This document shows, in pieces, positions 55,135 through 64,000 of a stretch of 64,000 nucleotides of DNA. Each line of letters starts with the position of its first letter. Position 1 is the first letter of the stretch. Below the pieces are notes generated by a model. The model had not been told where the DNA came from, searched no databases, and saw only the letters and a list, made by a program, of their open reading frames with translations. A program made the translations under genes and the position numbers. The DNA is from Arion vulgaris (lineage: Eukaryota > Mollusca > Gastropoda > Stylommatophora > Arionidae): assembly GCA_020796225.1 (NCBI GenBank), contig CM036756.1, forward strand, positions 43,724,398 to 43,788,397, written 5' to 3'.

Positions 55135-55310
55135 CGTCTAAAACCGAAGGATTCATTTCATTGTACCGAGATTTACCCCACATGGCTCGGTCCCTCTCCG
55201 CAGAAATTGGCCCTCCTACCACCTGCACACTAGAGATAGAAATGTAAAGTGAAGTGATTTCATACCCGAAGATATAAAAAGGCTACGGGAAACATAATTT
55301 ATTTATATAG
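55135..55310 (+). mobile_element. Repeat L fragment followed by SINE B 3' half
   Basis: ACCGAAGGATTCATTTCATT ... CCCACATGGCTCGG resembles 28760-28830. AAATTGGCCCTCCTACCACC ... GGCTACGGGAAAC is SINE B. Confidence 0.6.
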
Positions 55311-55344
55311 TTAACTAAGAATAATCTACTACTACTTCTCGCCT

Positions 55345-55735
55345 ATCGCACGAATCGATACCAGGGCCCAAATTAGAGGTGTACAGAATAGAACCACTGT
55401 TACCTGCCACGCATGTCGTAGAGGGAACTAAGGAGGCTGGGGTAGAGCCAGCTACCCCACCCCGTAAAATAGACTAGATGGCCACAGAAACCACAGTCAG
55501 TAAATGTCATAGCTCGCCACCCAAGGAAGAAGAAGGACCCAACAAGGAGGGACTCGTGAAGCGACCCGAAGAAATTCGAAAAGAAATCGGGCTGCCGACT
55601 CACCTTCTCTCAAACCGGAAGAAAACTGGGAAGGTTGAGATATCTCGAAAAGATGGCCTTGGATAGGCGGACTTGGAAAGCCTTGGTTGCGGACTTATTC
55701 CTTCCCAGGAGCGAAAGGTGAAGAATATGAAGAAG
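55345..55735 (+). mobile_element. Internally deleted LINE, same build as 53905-54230
   Basis: CCAGGGCCCAAATTAGAGGT, AGAATAGAACCACTGTTACC and GCATGTCGTAGAGGGAACTA form the 5' module. The 3' end reads RLRYLEKMALDRRTWKALVA plus DLF, a LINE C-terminus, then GAAGAATATGAAGAAG. Confidence 0.75.
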
Positions 55736-56350
55736 ATTTCGTGCCTATAACAACAGGCAACTCGCACGTAGAACCGAAGAAATCAAGAACCCAATGGATA
55801 GATAATATGATAGATTTTCTGCGATATCAGAAACTAACTACAGATGCAACACATTGGAACATGATAGAAAACTGTAACTCTCCCTGACACTTACGACACA
55901 CTGAAACATGACAGAAAACTGTAACTCTCTCCGATACTTCACAACACATATAGATAAGACAAGATAAGACTAAAAACAACAACAGTGGAGAAGTGATTAT
56001 ATTTATTTTGTCCTTTCTGTTTTAATATTGTCATATCGTATAAGAAATGAGAAAATTAGAAGAACAATCGGAACACTTGTTGTTAGATTTGTTGAAAATC
56101 AGACTCAAATGGTTAGATCACTTGATGAGAATGAACCCGAATACACCAGCTGCAAGAGCGTACAACCTGAAAATGGAAACATCAAGAAGAAGGGACAGAC
56201 CAAAAAACGATGGATTGATGGAGTTACAGACATCTTAAAACTCCACAATCCCACAGCATATCAAGCGACCGAGCGTGCACTATCTTGGAAACGTATCATC
56301 AGTTAAACCTGCGACACCTAACGGCAAAAAGCATAGAATGACAAATGAAA
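55736..56350 (+). mobile_element. Two LINE C-terminal pieces in tandem
   Basis: 55780-55890 reads SRTQWIDNMIDFLRYQKLTT plus DATHW. 56030-56310 reads IRLKWLDHLMRMNPNTPAAR, then KKKGQTKKRWIDGVTDILKL and ERALSWKRIIS in a second frame. Both show the RWIDG/DNI pattern seen at 38640. Confidence 0.72.
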
Positions 56351-56454
56351 AGAGATATGGTAAATTGGTTGAAGTCAATTACAAAACATTTACGCGCATC
56401 CAACTCTCTACTTTGTCAGTAATATATATATATGATTATTGCCTGTTTGTACTG

Positions 56455-56582
56455 TATTTCTTGCTGAGAGAGACGAGAAATATAGGACTCATGTCCATAG
56501 AAGAAAATGAACGTATTTTCCAGTAGAAAGTGGTATTATAAATTTCTTGTAGACTCAATGTAAATTATAACGGTAAGAGAGA
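56455..56582 (+). mobile_element. LINE 3' end fragment
   Basis: LRETRNIGLMSIEENERIFQ matches the C-terminal block of 49735-50200. A related piece lies at 56870-57005. Confidence 0.7.
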
Positions 56583-56587
56583 AATAT

Positions 56588-56830
56588 CTTCTTTTTCGAA
56601 CGCTCCATATCTTGCTAAACCACTCTTTGTGAGTTGTATATGATCTGAGCCTAAGAGCGTTTGTACGTTGTGCCAGTTATGCGCCTACAAGAAGGCCAGC
56701 ACATCCGATTTCTGCGACGCTTTTTTTTTATTAGGATAGCTACCTCAGTCTACTCTTACGACGTGTCATGTAGGTCGCAGTGTTACTATTCTTTGCTCCC
56801 CTAGCAAACCCCGGCAACACATGAGCGTGT
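56588..56830 (-). mobile_element. Short retroelement, family C (minus)
   Basis: Starts with the reversed tail ATCTTCTTTTTCGAACGCTC, then CACTCTTTGTGAGTTGTATA and GTGCCAGTTATGCGCCTACA, and ends GCTCCCCTAGCAAACCCCGG. Confidence 0.82.
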
Positions 56831-56869
56831 ACTAGAGTAATATAATCAATAATGTATTATATTGTAATA

Positions 56870-57005
56870 TATTTTTGCTGAGACATGCGACAAGTGTCGA
56901 ACTCACTTCCATAGAAGACATTGAACGTGTTTTCCCAGTATAAAGTGGTGTGTATAAATTGCTTGCAATCTTTATGTGATGTATAATGGTACGACAAGAA
57001 TATAT
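56870..57005 (+). mobile_element. LINE 3' end fragment
   Basis: GTCGAACTCACTTCCATAGA plus AGACATTGAACGTG and AATTGCTTGCAATCTTTATG correspond to the 50090-50190 block, heavily mutated. Confidence 0.6.
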
Positions 57006-57029
57006 AATAAATAATGTCGTGTATTACTA

Positions 57030-57108
57030 TCTAAGAGTCTGTAGCTCAAGCGGTAGTGAGCTCGATCACAACCCAAGCGTTCCTGGTTCAAACTCTCCGG
57101 CAGACAGT
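57030..57108 (+). mobile_element. tRNA-like sequence (SINE head or tRNA pseudogene)
   Basis: GTCTGTAGCTCAAGCGGTAG has a box A and a perfect GCTC/GAGC D-stem, and TTCCTGGTTCAAACTCTCCG has a box B. The anticodon and T stems do not pair, so it is not a working tRNA. 57109-57363 holds little else, apart from a short (GAT)n near 57333-57345. Confidence 0.6.
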
Positions 57109-57363
57109 TTGAAAGCAAATTCGTTTCCATGAGATATTTACGAAGGTAAAAATAGACTCCAGAAAGCAATGACAAACTACTGAACGTATAAGTAGTGTCT
57201 AGAAAATCGACGACTCATTTACTGTGGTTGATGGCTACGTCATGTAAAGGATATGTCACAATTTCCTTTCATTCATTAACATCTAAAGACACAGCTAATC
57301 AGAAATGTGGGAGAAGGTCTGAAAAGGACACATGATGATGATGATTATTACGTTATAACTCAC

Positions 57364-57943
57364 CTTTAGGAAATGAGTTATGTCTATCAAAGAATGCCAA
57401 TTCTGGTCGACCGTAAGGTACAGGGTAGAGTTGATTAACAAGTGCATTGTGATACGGGAAGTGGGGGTTCAAATAGGCTTGCTGCATTATGCTTGGATCG
57501 TACAGGGCCATCGGTTTGTAAAGAGCACTTCCATGGACTGATCCATCACTATCGACTGTTAATGTTGGCCCCGAACCTATGACCGCTGCGTTGATTGGGG
57601 TAGGTCTTGTAAGTTGATGTGTCGTGTGTCTGTGGTGAAGAGAGCTGAAAGATGTTGATGAAGATATGGGCGTCGATGGAGATATCGATGATAATCTGGA
57701 TGGTGATGGTAGTGATAAAGTCGACGAAGGTGACGATGATGGCACAGTATACTGTGATGATGAAACCGACGGTCTGGATATTCCAAGAATATCGTCTATG
57801 AGAAATGATGAATGTCCTGTGGAAGATGGCGAGATGTCCTCGCTTGTACGAGAATGTATCCTCGTGTTTGATGCCGTTGTTTGAGCCGTGTACATGCTTG
57901 GTAGCGCTAGATGATGATGATGATAAGGTAGATGATGTATCAT
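57364..57943 (-). CDS. HHEX: HHEX exon 1: N-terminal repression region with eh1-like motif
   Basis: This exon encodes 193 residues plus one base of the next codon. The reading frame also stays open upstream to a TTG at 57982, but the first in-frame ATG is at 57943, and an in-frame TAA lies further upstream, so 57943 is taken as the start. The protein begins MIHHLPYHHHH and carries SSFLIDDILG near residues 45-54, matching the FxIxDILG Groucho/TLE-binding (eh1) motif near the N-terminus of HHEX/PRH. A Ser/Pro-rich stretch and a Tyr/Pro/His-rich stretch follow (for example NQLYPVPYGRPELAFF). The exon ends CCTAAAG, followed by the donor GTGAGT at 57363-57358. The low-complexity middle is typical of HHEX N-termini, which align poorly between phyla. 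Confidence 0.87.
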
Positions 57944-59130
57944 TGTTTCGCCGTAACCAAATTTCTCATCTAAATATATCAACGACGGGTGGTTAATTTC
58001 AACAACAAAACACCATCCTACGTTTTACACAAAATGTGCAATTTGAAATACCTTGATCATTTGCAATGTTTGTTTGAGGTAACGCTTGTTAACTCAAGAA
58101 ATTCCCAATGTCGAAAGTATTAAGATAGTTTTATTTGTTTCGTGCGGTTTTTTTTTAAATAGTTCACCTTAATTGTGTTTTTCGTTAAAACTGCACACTT
58201 TTAATTCTTCAGAAACTTTACTACTGTATCCCTCAAAAGAAAACACTTTACGTTCTGAAGGAACTCCAGCATCATCTGTCTTCAACAAGTTCTTCTTATG
58301 CTTAATCTGCTTATTAATAGATGCAGTCTTTGTTATATTTATATAGGGGGAGACTGCAATATGCTACAATAGAATCCAACTTGTAAAACAATTCAACTCA
58401 CGCAATAAGTCTCAGATGTTTGTAAGGTTACTGTTAACTTCGTTCAAAAATGACTGCTATGCCATGTATGTATGTGGATAGTCAAAGCCGTATGATTTAT
58501 ACGTGGGTGGGCCGGAACAGTTCACCACTCTATGAAATCAAGATATGAAACATTGACATCAAAGCGCACTTTTTCTGTCACAATATAATATTGGCGTCCT
58601 GTTAAATGTATAGTAGGCGTGGTGAATCTAAGTGTCTAATGAAGTGGGTGGAGTCTAAGAAATAAACTTGACCAAACGAAGACATGAAGAACTAAGTGAA
58701 AACCACCATGCCGGATCTGTAACTACACTTGATAAACACTGGACTCAATAGCTGTCAGAGCACAGCGTCGTATCTCCAGCGTTACTTTCCCCGTGTATTT
58801 GTTTATGGGTCTCAGCGGTATGTTGACAAAAGCTCGTATCTTAACTTCACATTTTCAAGGGGTTGGAACCTTTCATACCAGACATTGCTCAGACCTACCA
58901 CACACGAAACTCTGAGAAGCAGGCGGGGCTATAAATGAACACTCAATCCCATTCACGGTAATCAACAGGTTTCGAACCTTCGTATCAGGGATAAAAACTG
59001 ATGGCTAGTGCATCTGTCTTCTGACCACCTTCTATCTTAACATCCCAGACGACACGTGCTTGGACCTTCAGGAAAAACATGTCACCTGCTCATTTTGTTT
59101 ACCGTTCAGAATCGACGTCTGCAGAATGGT
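57944..59130. other. HHEX upstream region, mostly unique
   Basis: About 1.2 kb upstream of the start codon, without long repeats, so promoter and 5' UTR are expected here. CTATAAATG near 58930 is a second TATA-like site, on the plus strand. No other coding exon was recognised. Confidence 0.5.
58336..58348 (-). promoter_or_regulatory. Possible TATA element upstream of HHEX
   Basis: On the minus strand the sequence reads CCCCTATATAAATATAAC about 395 bp before the HHEX start codon. It has a GC-rich left edge and a TATATAAA core, as in a TATA box. No initiator or transcript evidence is available, and AT-rich DNA produces such matches by chance. Confidence 0.25.
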
Positions 59131-59139
59131 TTCAGCGGC

Positions 59140-59400
59140 TGCTACAACATTCTATAAAAGATATTGCAGTTGAATGGGAGCAACAATTTCAGGTGAACAG
59201 CAATTGGAGAAAAACAGCAGCGAAAAAACATCAGTTGAATTTAAACAGCAGTTGTATCTGAGCACAACTTTAAGACGCGCAGTATTTGAATTTGAAAAAC
59301 AGTTGGCAGGGAAAAATTAGTTGAAGCTGAACAGTAGTTTAATGTGAATAGCATTTGAAAATGGAAAACAAATGAAGATAAACAGCATTTGAACGGTTTT
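59140..59400. repeat. Degenerate 25-35 bp repeats
   Basis: Variants of AACAGCAGTTGAATT and AACAGCATTTGAA recur, resembling the 34-bp array at 60655-60998. Confidence 0.6.
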
Positions 59401-59403
59401 TTT

Positions 59404-59535
59404 CGATCCAGAAGCATTTGAGCTTTTAGCTCTACGGCTCGGTGCCATGGACATCGTAACCCTTCGGTTCGGTGCCACGAACACCGTAAATCTGGAGATG
59501 ATGTGGCTTTTCTGCCAGTCCGCGGAATTGATTTG
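59404..59535 (-). mobile_element. SINE-1 fragment (minus)
   Basis: GATCCAGAAGCATTTGAGCT, GGTGCCATGGACATCGTAAC and CCGCGGAATTGATTTGAAC are the body and part of box B. The 5' end is truncated. Confidence 0.82.
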
Positions 59536-59689
59536 AACGTATAAAAACAAAGGAAACTGAGCAGATGAGGAAGATAGAGAAAGTAATGAAGTTCAACAAC
59601 AACAGCAGCAGGTGAAGATGAGCACTTATTCAAGGGAACTGTAGTTAAAGCTAAACAGAAACTCAGGAGGACTATGTGGCATAGAGGTT

Positions 59690-59890
59690 TTTTGTTTTGT
59701 TTTTTCCGATCCAGAAGCACTTGAGCTTTTCAGCTCTTCGGCTCGGTGCCATGGACATCGTAACCCTTCGGTTCGGTGCCACGAACACCGTATATCTGGG
59801 GAATCTATGGCTTTTTCTGCCATCCCGCGGAATTGAATCCGCACACACAGAGGGCTAGTCACCCGTAGTCCAACGCGATACGAACACGCT
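59690..59890 (-). mobile_element. SINE-1, complete copy with 12-bp target duplication
   Basis: Flanked by GGCATAGAGGTT at 59678-59689 and 59891-59902. It is 201 bp, the same length as 33105-33305, with box B on the minus strand (GGATTCAATTCC). Confidence 0.92.
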
Positions 59891-59934
59891 GGGCATAGAG
59901 GTTAGCCATAGAGGTTAGAAGGGCGTGGCATACA

Positions 59935-60650
59935 TGCTCACATCTCGTTCTAAATATACTAGGTTCGCTCCCTTGTGGAGCAATCGGAATATTTTTCCAG
60001 AGATACCTGATCTCAGTGTAGGTGAGATCGAGTTCATAGTTCTATTGGAGATGGACGACAAAACGTATGTCATGTGTTCAAGTTGAGCGCGTAAAAGAAA
60101 CCTTGGCAGTTCAAAATCTAGAAAAACAGGCTAGAAAACATCCGCTCGAAAAACTTTCAGTAGAAAAACTTTTATTAGAAAAACTTTTATTATAAAAACT
60201 TTTATTAGAAAAACTTTTATTAGAAAAATTTTTATTAGAAAAACTTTCAGTAGAAAAACTTTTATTAGAAAAACTTTTATTAGAAAACTTTATTAGAAAA
60301 CTTTATTAGAAAAACTTTCATTATAAAAACTTTCAGTAGAAAAACTTTTATTAGAAAAACTTTTATTAGAAAAACTTTCATTATAAAAACTTTCAGTAGA
60401 AAAACTTTTATTAGAAAAACTTTTATTAGAAAAACTTTCATTAGAAAAACTTTCATTAGAAAAAATAACAACATATAATTCCTACAAAATGGGTTCAACT
60501 TCTTCTAAATTACATCGGGGACCTTCACCGGTGCTACTGAGTTCGTGCACTGTCGCTGAGATCTTCATATGTAAGAAAGGGATCGGAGCATACATGGTTA
60601 CTCACCGAAGTGCAATTATTATGGTCCTATAAATCAATCAATCAGAAACT
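59935..60650 (+). mobile_element. SINE family I split by an internal 15-bp array
   Basis: The head CTAGGTTCGCTCCCTTGTGG and the body ATCTCAGTGTAGGTGAGATC come before the array at 60140-60470. The tail GCACTGTCGCTGAGATCTTC ... CACCGAAGTGCAATTATTAT comes after it. Confidence 0.75.
60140..60470. repeat. 15-bp minisatellite, about 22 copies
   Basis: AGAAAAACTTTTATT repeats with TTTCAGT, TTTCATT and shortened variants, placed between the two halves of the SINE I copy. Confidence 0.94.
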
Positions 60651-60654
60651 GAAT

Positions 60655-60998
60655 AGCAATTAAAAGTTAACATAGATTGAAGATGAACAGCAATTGAAAG
60701 TTTACAGGCTGAAGATGAATAGCAATTGAAAGTTAGCATAGGCTGAAGATGAATAGCAATTGAAAGTTAACATAGAATGAAGATGAACAGCAATTGAAAG
60801 TTTACAGGCTGAAGATGAATAGCAATTGAAAGTTAACATAGAATGAAGATGAATAGCATTTGAAAGTTAACATAGATTGAAGATGAACAGCAATTGAAAG
60901 TTAACATAGAATGAAGATGAATAGCAATTGAAAGTTAACATAGAATGAAGATGAACAGCAATTGAAAGTTAACATAGAATGAAGATGAACAGCAATTA
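60655..60998. repeat. 34-bp minisatellite, about ten copies
   Basis: GAATAGCAATTGAAAGTTAA plus CATAGAATGAAGAT repeats. Some units are shorter (TTTACAGGCTGAAGAT). Confidence 0.94.
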
Positions 60999-61039
60999 AA
61001 CTATGATCTATCACATCATCATCTTAACAATGTGCAACG

Positions 61040-61262
61040 TGGAGCGTCTGGCAGAATGGATTAGAGCGCGTGATCCCATGCAGGAGACACAGGTTCAATC
61101 CACGTTAAGGCCAAGAAATTGTTATGTCGGGGTCATAAAGAAAAATCCTAACCTGAACAGTTTAGCAGCAACTTTACTAGCCATGCGGCCGTTAAATTCC
61201 ACAGACACTAGTCCCCCACATTGTCCTACATCGCCTAAAAAGCAGTATTAAAGACAGTAACA
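61040..61262 (+). mobile_element. tRNA-derived SINE, family A, intact copy
   Basis: The head GTCTGGCAGAATGGATTAGA and box B GGTTCAATCCA (61092-61102) are followed by the body AACCTGAACAGTTTAGCAGC, GCGGCCGTTAAATTCCACAG and the end GCAGTATTAAAGACAGTAAC. It is the reference copy for family A here. Confidence 0.82.
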
Positions 61263-61407
61263 ACAGTTCACAAAATGCAACTTATGAGTGTACAAGAGAC
61301 AAGACCATTTTGTTATTATATTAAACTACTTTCTACCTTATATATTCCACTAGAGAATAAGGAACAACTGAAATGGAAAATTATGATAAGATTCAAACGA
61401 GGAACTC
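61263..61407. other. Short unique spacer
   Basis: Nothing recognised. Confidence 0.5.
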
Positions 61408-64000
61408 AGAGAAAGAACTAAGCAGATACCAGTGGAGAAAGAACTAAGCATATACCAGTGGAGAAAGAACTAAGCAGATACCAGTGGAGAAAGAGCTAGG
61501 CAGATACAGGTGGAGAAAGAGATAAGCAGATACCAGTGGAGAAAGATCTAAGCAGATACCAGTGGAGAAAGAGCTAGGCAGATACAGGTGGAGAAAGAGA
61601 TAAGCAGATACCAGTGGAGAAAGAACTAAGCATATACCAGTGGAGAAAGAACTAAGCATATACCAGTGGAGAAAGAACTAAGCATATACCAGTGGAGAAA
61701 GAACTAAGCATATACCAGTGGAGAAAGAACTAAGCATATACCAGTGGAGAAAGAACTAAGCATATACCAGTGGAGAAAGAACTAAGCATATACCAGTGGA
61801 GAAAGAACTAAGCATATACCAGTGGAGAAAGAACTAAGCATATACCAGTGGAGAAAGAACTAAGCAGATACCAGTGGAGAAAGAACTAAGCATATACCAG
61901 TGGAGAAAGAACTAAGCATATACCAGTGGAGAAAGAACTAAGCATATACCAGTGGAGAAAGAGCTAGGCAGATACAGGTGGAGAAAGAGATAAGCAGATA
62001 CCAGTGGAGAAAGATCTAAGCAGATACCAGTGGAGAAAGAGCTAGGCAGATACAGGTGGAGAAAGAGATAAGCAGATACCAGTGGAGAAAGAACTAAGCA
62101 TATACCAGTGGAGAAAGAACTAAGCATATACCAGTGGAGAAAGAACTAAGCAGATACCAGTGGAGAAAGAACTAAGCATATACCAGTGGAGAAAGAACTA
62201 AGCATATACCAGTGGAGAAAGAACTAAGCATATACCAGTGGAGAAAGAACTAAGCATATACCAGTGGAGAAAGAACTAAGCATATACCAGTGGAGAAAGA
62301 ACTAGCAGATACCAGTGGAGAAAGAACTAAGCATATACCAGTGGAGAAAGAACTAAGCATATACCAGTGGAGAAAGAACTAAGCATATACCAGTGGAGAA
62401 AGAACTAAGCAGATACCAGTGGAGAAAGAACTAAGCATATACCAGTGGAGAAAGAACTAAGCATATACCAGTGGAGAAAGAACTAAGCATATACCAGTGG
62501 AGAAAGAGCTAGGCAGATACAGGTGGAGAAAGAGATAAGCAGATACCAGTGGAGAAAGATCTAAGCAGATACCAGTGGAGAAAGAGCTAGGCAGATACAG
62601 GTGGAGAAAGAGATAAGCAGATACCAGTGGAGAAAGAACTAAGCATATACCAGTGGAGAAAGAACTAAGCATATACCAGTGGAGAAAGAACTAAGCATAT
62701 ACCAGTGGAGAAAGAACTAAGCATATACCAGTGGAGAAAGAACTAAGCATATACCAGTGGAGAAAGAACTAAGCATATACCAGTGGAGAAAGAACTAAGC
62801 ATATACCAGTGGAGAAAGAACTAAGCATATACCAGTGGAGAAAGAACTAAGCAGATACCAGTGGAGAAAGAACTAAGCATATACCAGTGGAGAAAGAACT
62901 AAGCATATACCAGTGGAGAAAGAACTAAGCATATACCAGTGGAGAAAGAGCTAAGCAGATACTAGTGGAGAAAGAACTAAGCATATACCAGTGGAGAAAG
63001 AACTAAGCATATACCAGTGGAGAAAGAACTAAGCATATACCAGTGGAGAAAGAACTAAGCATATACCAGTGGAGAAAGAGCTAAGCAGATACCAGTGGAG
63101 AAAGAGCTAAGCAGATACTAGTGGAGAAAGAACTAAGCATATACCAGTGGAGAAAGAACTAAGCATATACCAGTGGAGAAAGAACTAAGCAGATACCAGT
63201 GGAGAAAGAACTAAGCATATACCAGTGGAGAAAGAACTAAGCATATACCAGTGGAGAAAGAACTAAGCATATACCAGTGGAGAAAGAACTAAGCAGATAC
63301 CAGTGGAGAAAGAACTAAGCATATACCAGTGGAGAAAGAACTAAGCATATACCAGTGGAGAAAGAACTAAGCAGATACCAGTGGAGAAAGAACTAAGCAG
63401 ATACCAGTGGAGAAAGAACTAAGCAGATACCAGTCGAGAAAGAACTAAGCATATACCAGTGGAGAAAGAACTAAGCATATACCAGTGGAGAAAGAACTAA
63501 GCAGATACCAGTGGAGAAAGAACTAAGCATATACCAGTGGAGAAAGAACTAAGCATATACCAGTGGAGAAAGAACTAAGCAGATACCAGTGGAGAAAGAA
63601 CTAAGCATATACCAGTGGAGAAAGAGCTAAGCATATACCAGTGGAGAAAGAACTAAGCATATACCAGTGGAGAAAGAACTAAGCATATACCAGTGGAGAA
63701 AGAACTAAGCATATACCAGTGGAGAAAGAACTAAGCATATACCAGTGGAGAAAGAACTAGCAGATACCAGTGGAGAAAGAACTAAGCAGATACCAGTGGA
63801 GAAAGAACTAAGCAGATACCAGTGGAGAAAGAACTAAGCATATACCAGTGGAGAAAGAACTAAGCATATACCAGTGGAGAAAGAACTAAGCAGATACCAG
63901 TGGAGAAAGAACTAAGCATATACCAGTGGAGAAAGAACTAAGCATATACCAGTGGAGAAAGAACTAAGCAGATACCAGTGGAGAAAGAACTAAGCATATA
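61408..64000. repeat. 26-bp minisatellite array (runs off the right edge)
   Basis: About 100 units of GAACTAAGCATATACCAGTG plus GAGAAA occur, with CATATA/CAGATA variants. A block with rare variants (GAGCTAGGCAGATACAGG, GATCTAAGCAGA) is repeated at 61444-61659, 61912-62127 and 62457-62672, showing segmental duplication inside the array. Confidence 0.97.

Larger units (their letters stand above)
32374..57943 (-). other. HHEX: HHEX gene span (start codon to stop codon, four coding exons)
   Basis: The span joins four minus-strand exons: 57943-57364, 42427-42243, 35217-35167 and 32601-32374. Every junction has a GT donor and an AG acceptor, and the phases fit (exon 1 ends in phase 1, exon 2 is 2 mod 3, exon 3 is 51 nt, exon 4 starts in phase 0). 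Allowing for the small indels in exon 2, the product would be about 348 residues, longer than the vertebrate protein because the N-terminal region is Ser/His-rich. HHEX is known as a nuclear homeodomain factor that mostly represses transcription. The order here (eh1-like motif, WSPFLQRPLHK motif, homeodomain, acidic tail) is that of the family. UTRs, transcription start and poly(A) site were not identified. Introns of about 14.9, 7.0 and 2.6 kb are dominated by repeats. Confidence 0.88.

Noticed and set aside
57030..57108. Functional tRNA gene
   Set aside because: Boxes A and B and the D stem are present, but the anticodon and T stems do not pair. The SINE heads were rejected as tRNA genes too.
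57944..57982. HHEX open frame extended upstream to position 57982
   Set aside because: The codon at 57982 is TTG. The first ATG in frame is at 57943, and an in-frame TAA lies upstream.
57577..57996. Other open frames over HHEX exon 1, both strands
   Set aside because: They are shadows of the Ser/His-rich coding frame, with no domain and no splice context.

Overview
The window is nuclear DNA of an animal, most likely an invertebrate. The evidence is a homeobox gene split by spliceosomal introns, fossils of non-LTR retrotransposons (LINEs) and tRNA-derived SINEs, and very heavy tandem-repeat content. The repeat families look most like those of spiralians (mollusc, annelid or flatworm), but the sequence alone does not fix the species. 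No bacterial operon, ribosome binding site, CRISPR array or viral gene was found.

One real protein-coding gene was found: HHEX (haematopoietically expressed homeobox, PRH), on the minus strand from about 57943 down to 32374. It has four coding exons. Exon 1 (57364-57943) carries the start codon and an eh1-type repressor motif. Exon 2 (42243-42427) carries the pre-homeodomain motif and homeodomain helices 1-2. Exon 3 (35167-35217) is exactly 51 bp and encodes the recognition helix. Exon 4 (32374-32601) encodes the acidic C-terminus. The introns are about 14.9, 7.0 and 2.6 kb and consist largely of satellites and transposon debris. Exon 2 holds five single-base indels, all at homopolymers or short runs. 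These read like consensus errors of a long-read assembly, although real damage cannot be excluded.

The rest of the window is repeats. Long arrays sit at both ends: a 41-bp unit at 1-1724, and a 26-bp unit from about 61408 through the right edge. Between them are about thirty minisatellites (units of 11-152 bp), broken 3' ends of LINEs (reverse transcriptase, GRP-rich C-terminal and RNase-H-like tail pieces), several tRNA-derived SINE families, a 164-bp hAT-type MITE with an 8-bp target duplication, a terminal-inverted-repeat element with an odd 14-bp flanking repeat, and two foldback elements with a tRNA-like core.

Two patterns tie the repeats together. First, many satellites can be traced to transposon sequence: a 50-bp array copies the start of a LINE endonuclease domain, a 45-bp array copies a SINE interior, SINE pieces are locally multiplied, and trinucleotide tracts begin exactly at LINE 3' tails. 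Second, a 5' module of roughly 75-200 nt is shared by several short retroelements that differ in their 3' ends. Three copies have direct repeats of 10-12 bp at their ends, consistent with target-primed insertion. Boundaries of degenerate repeats are approximate to a few tens of bases.
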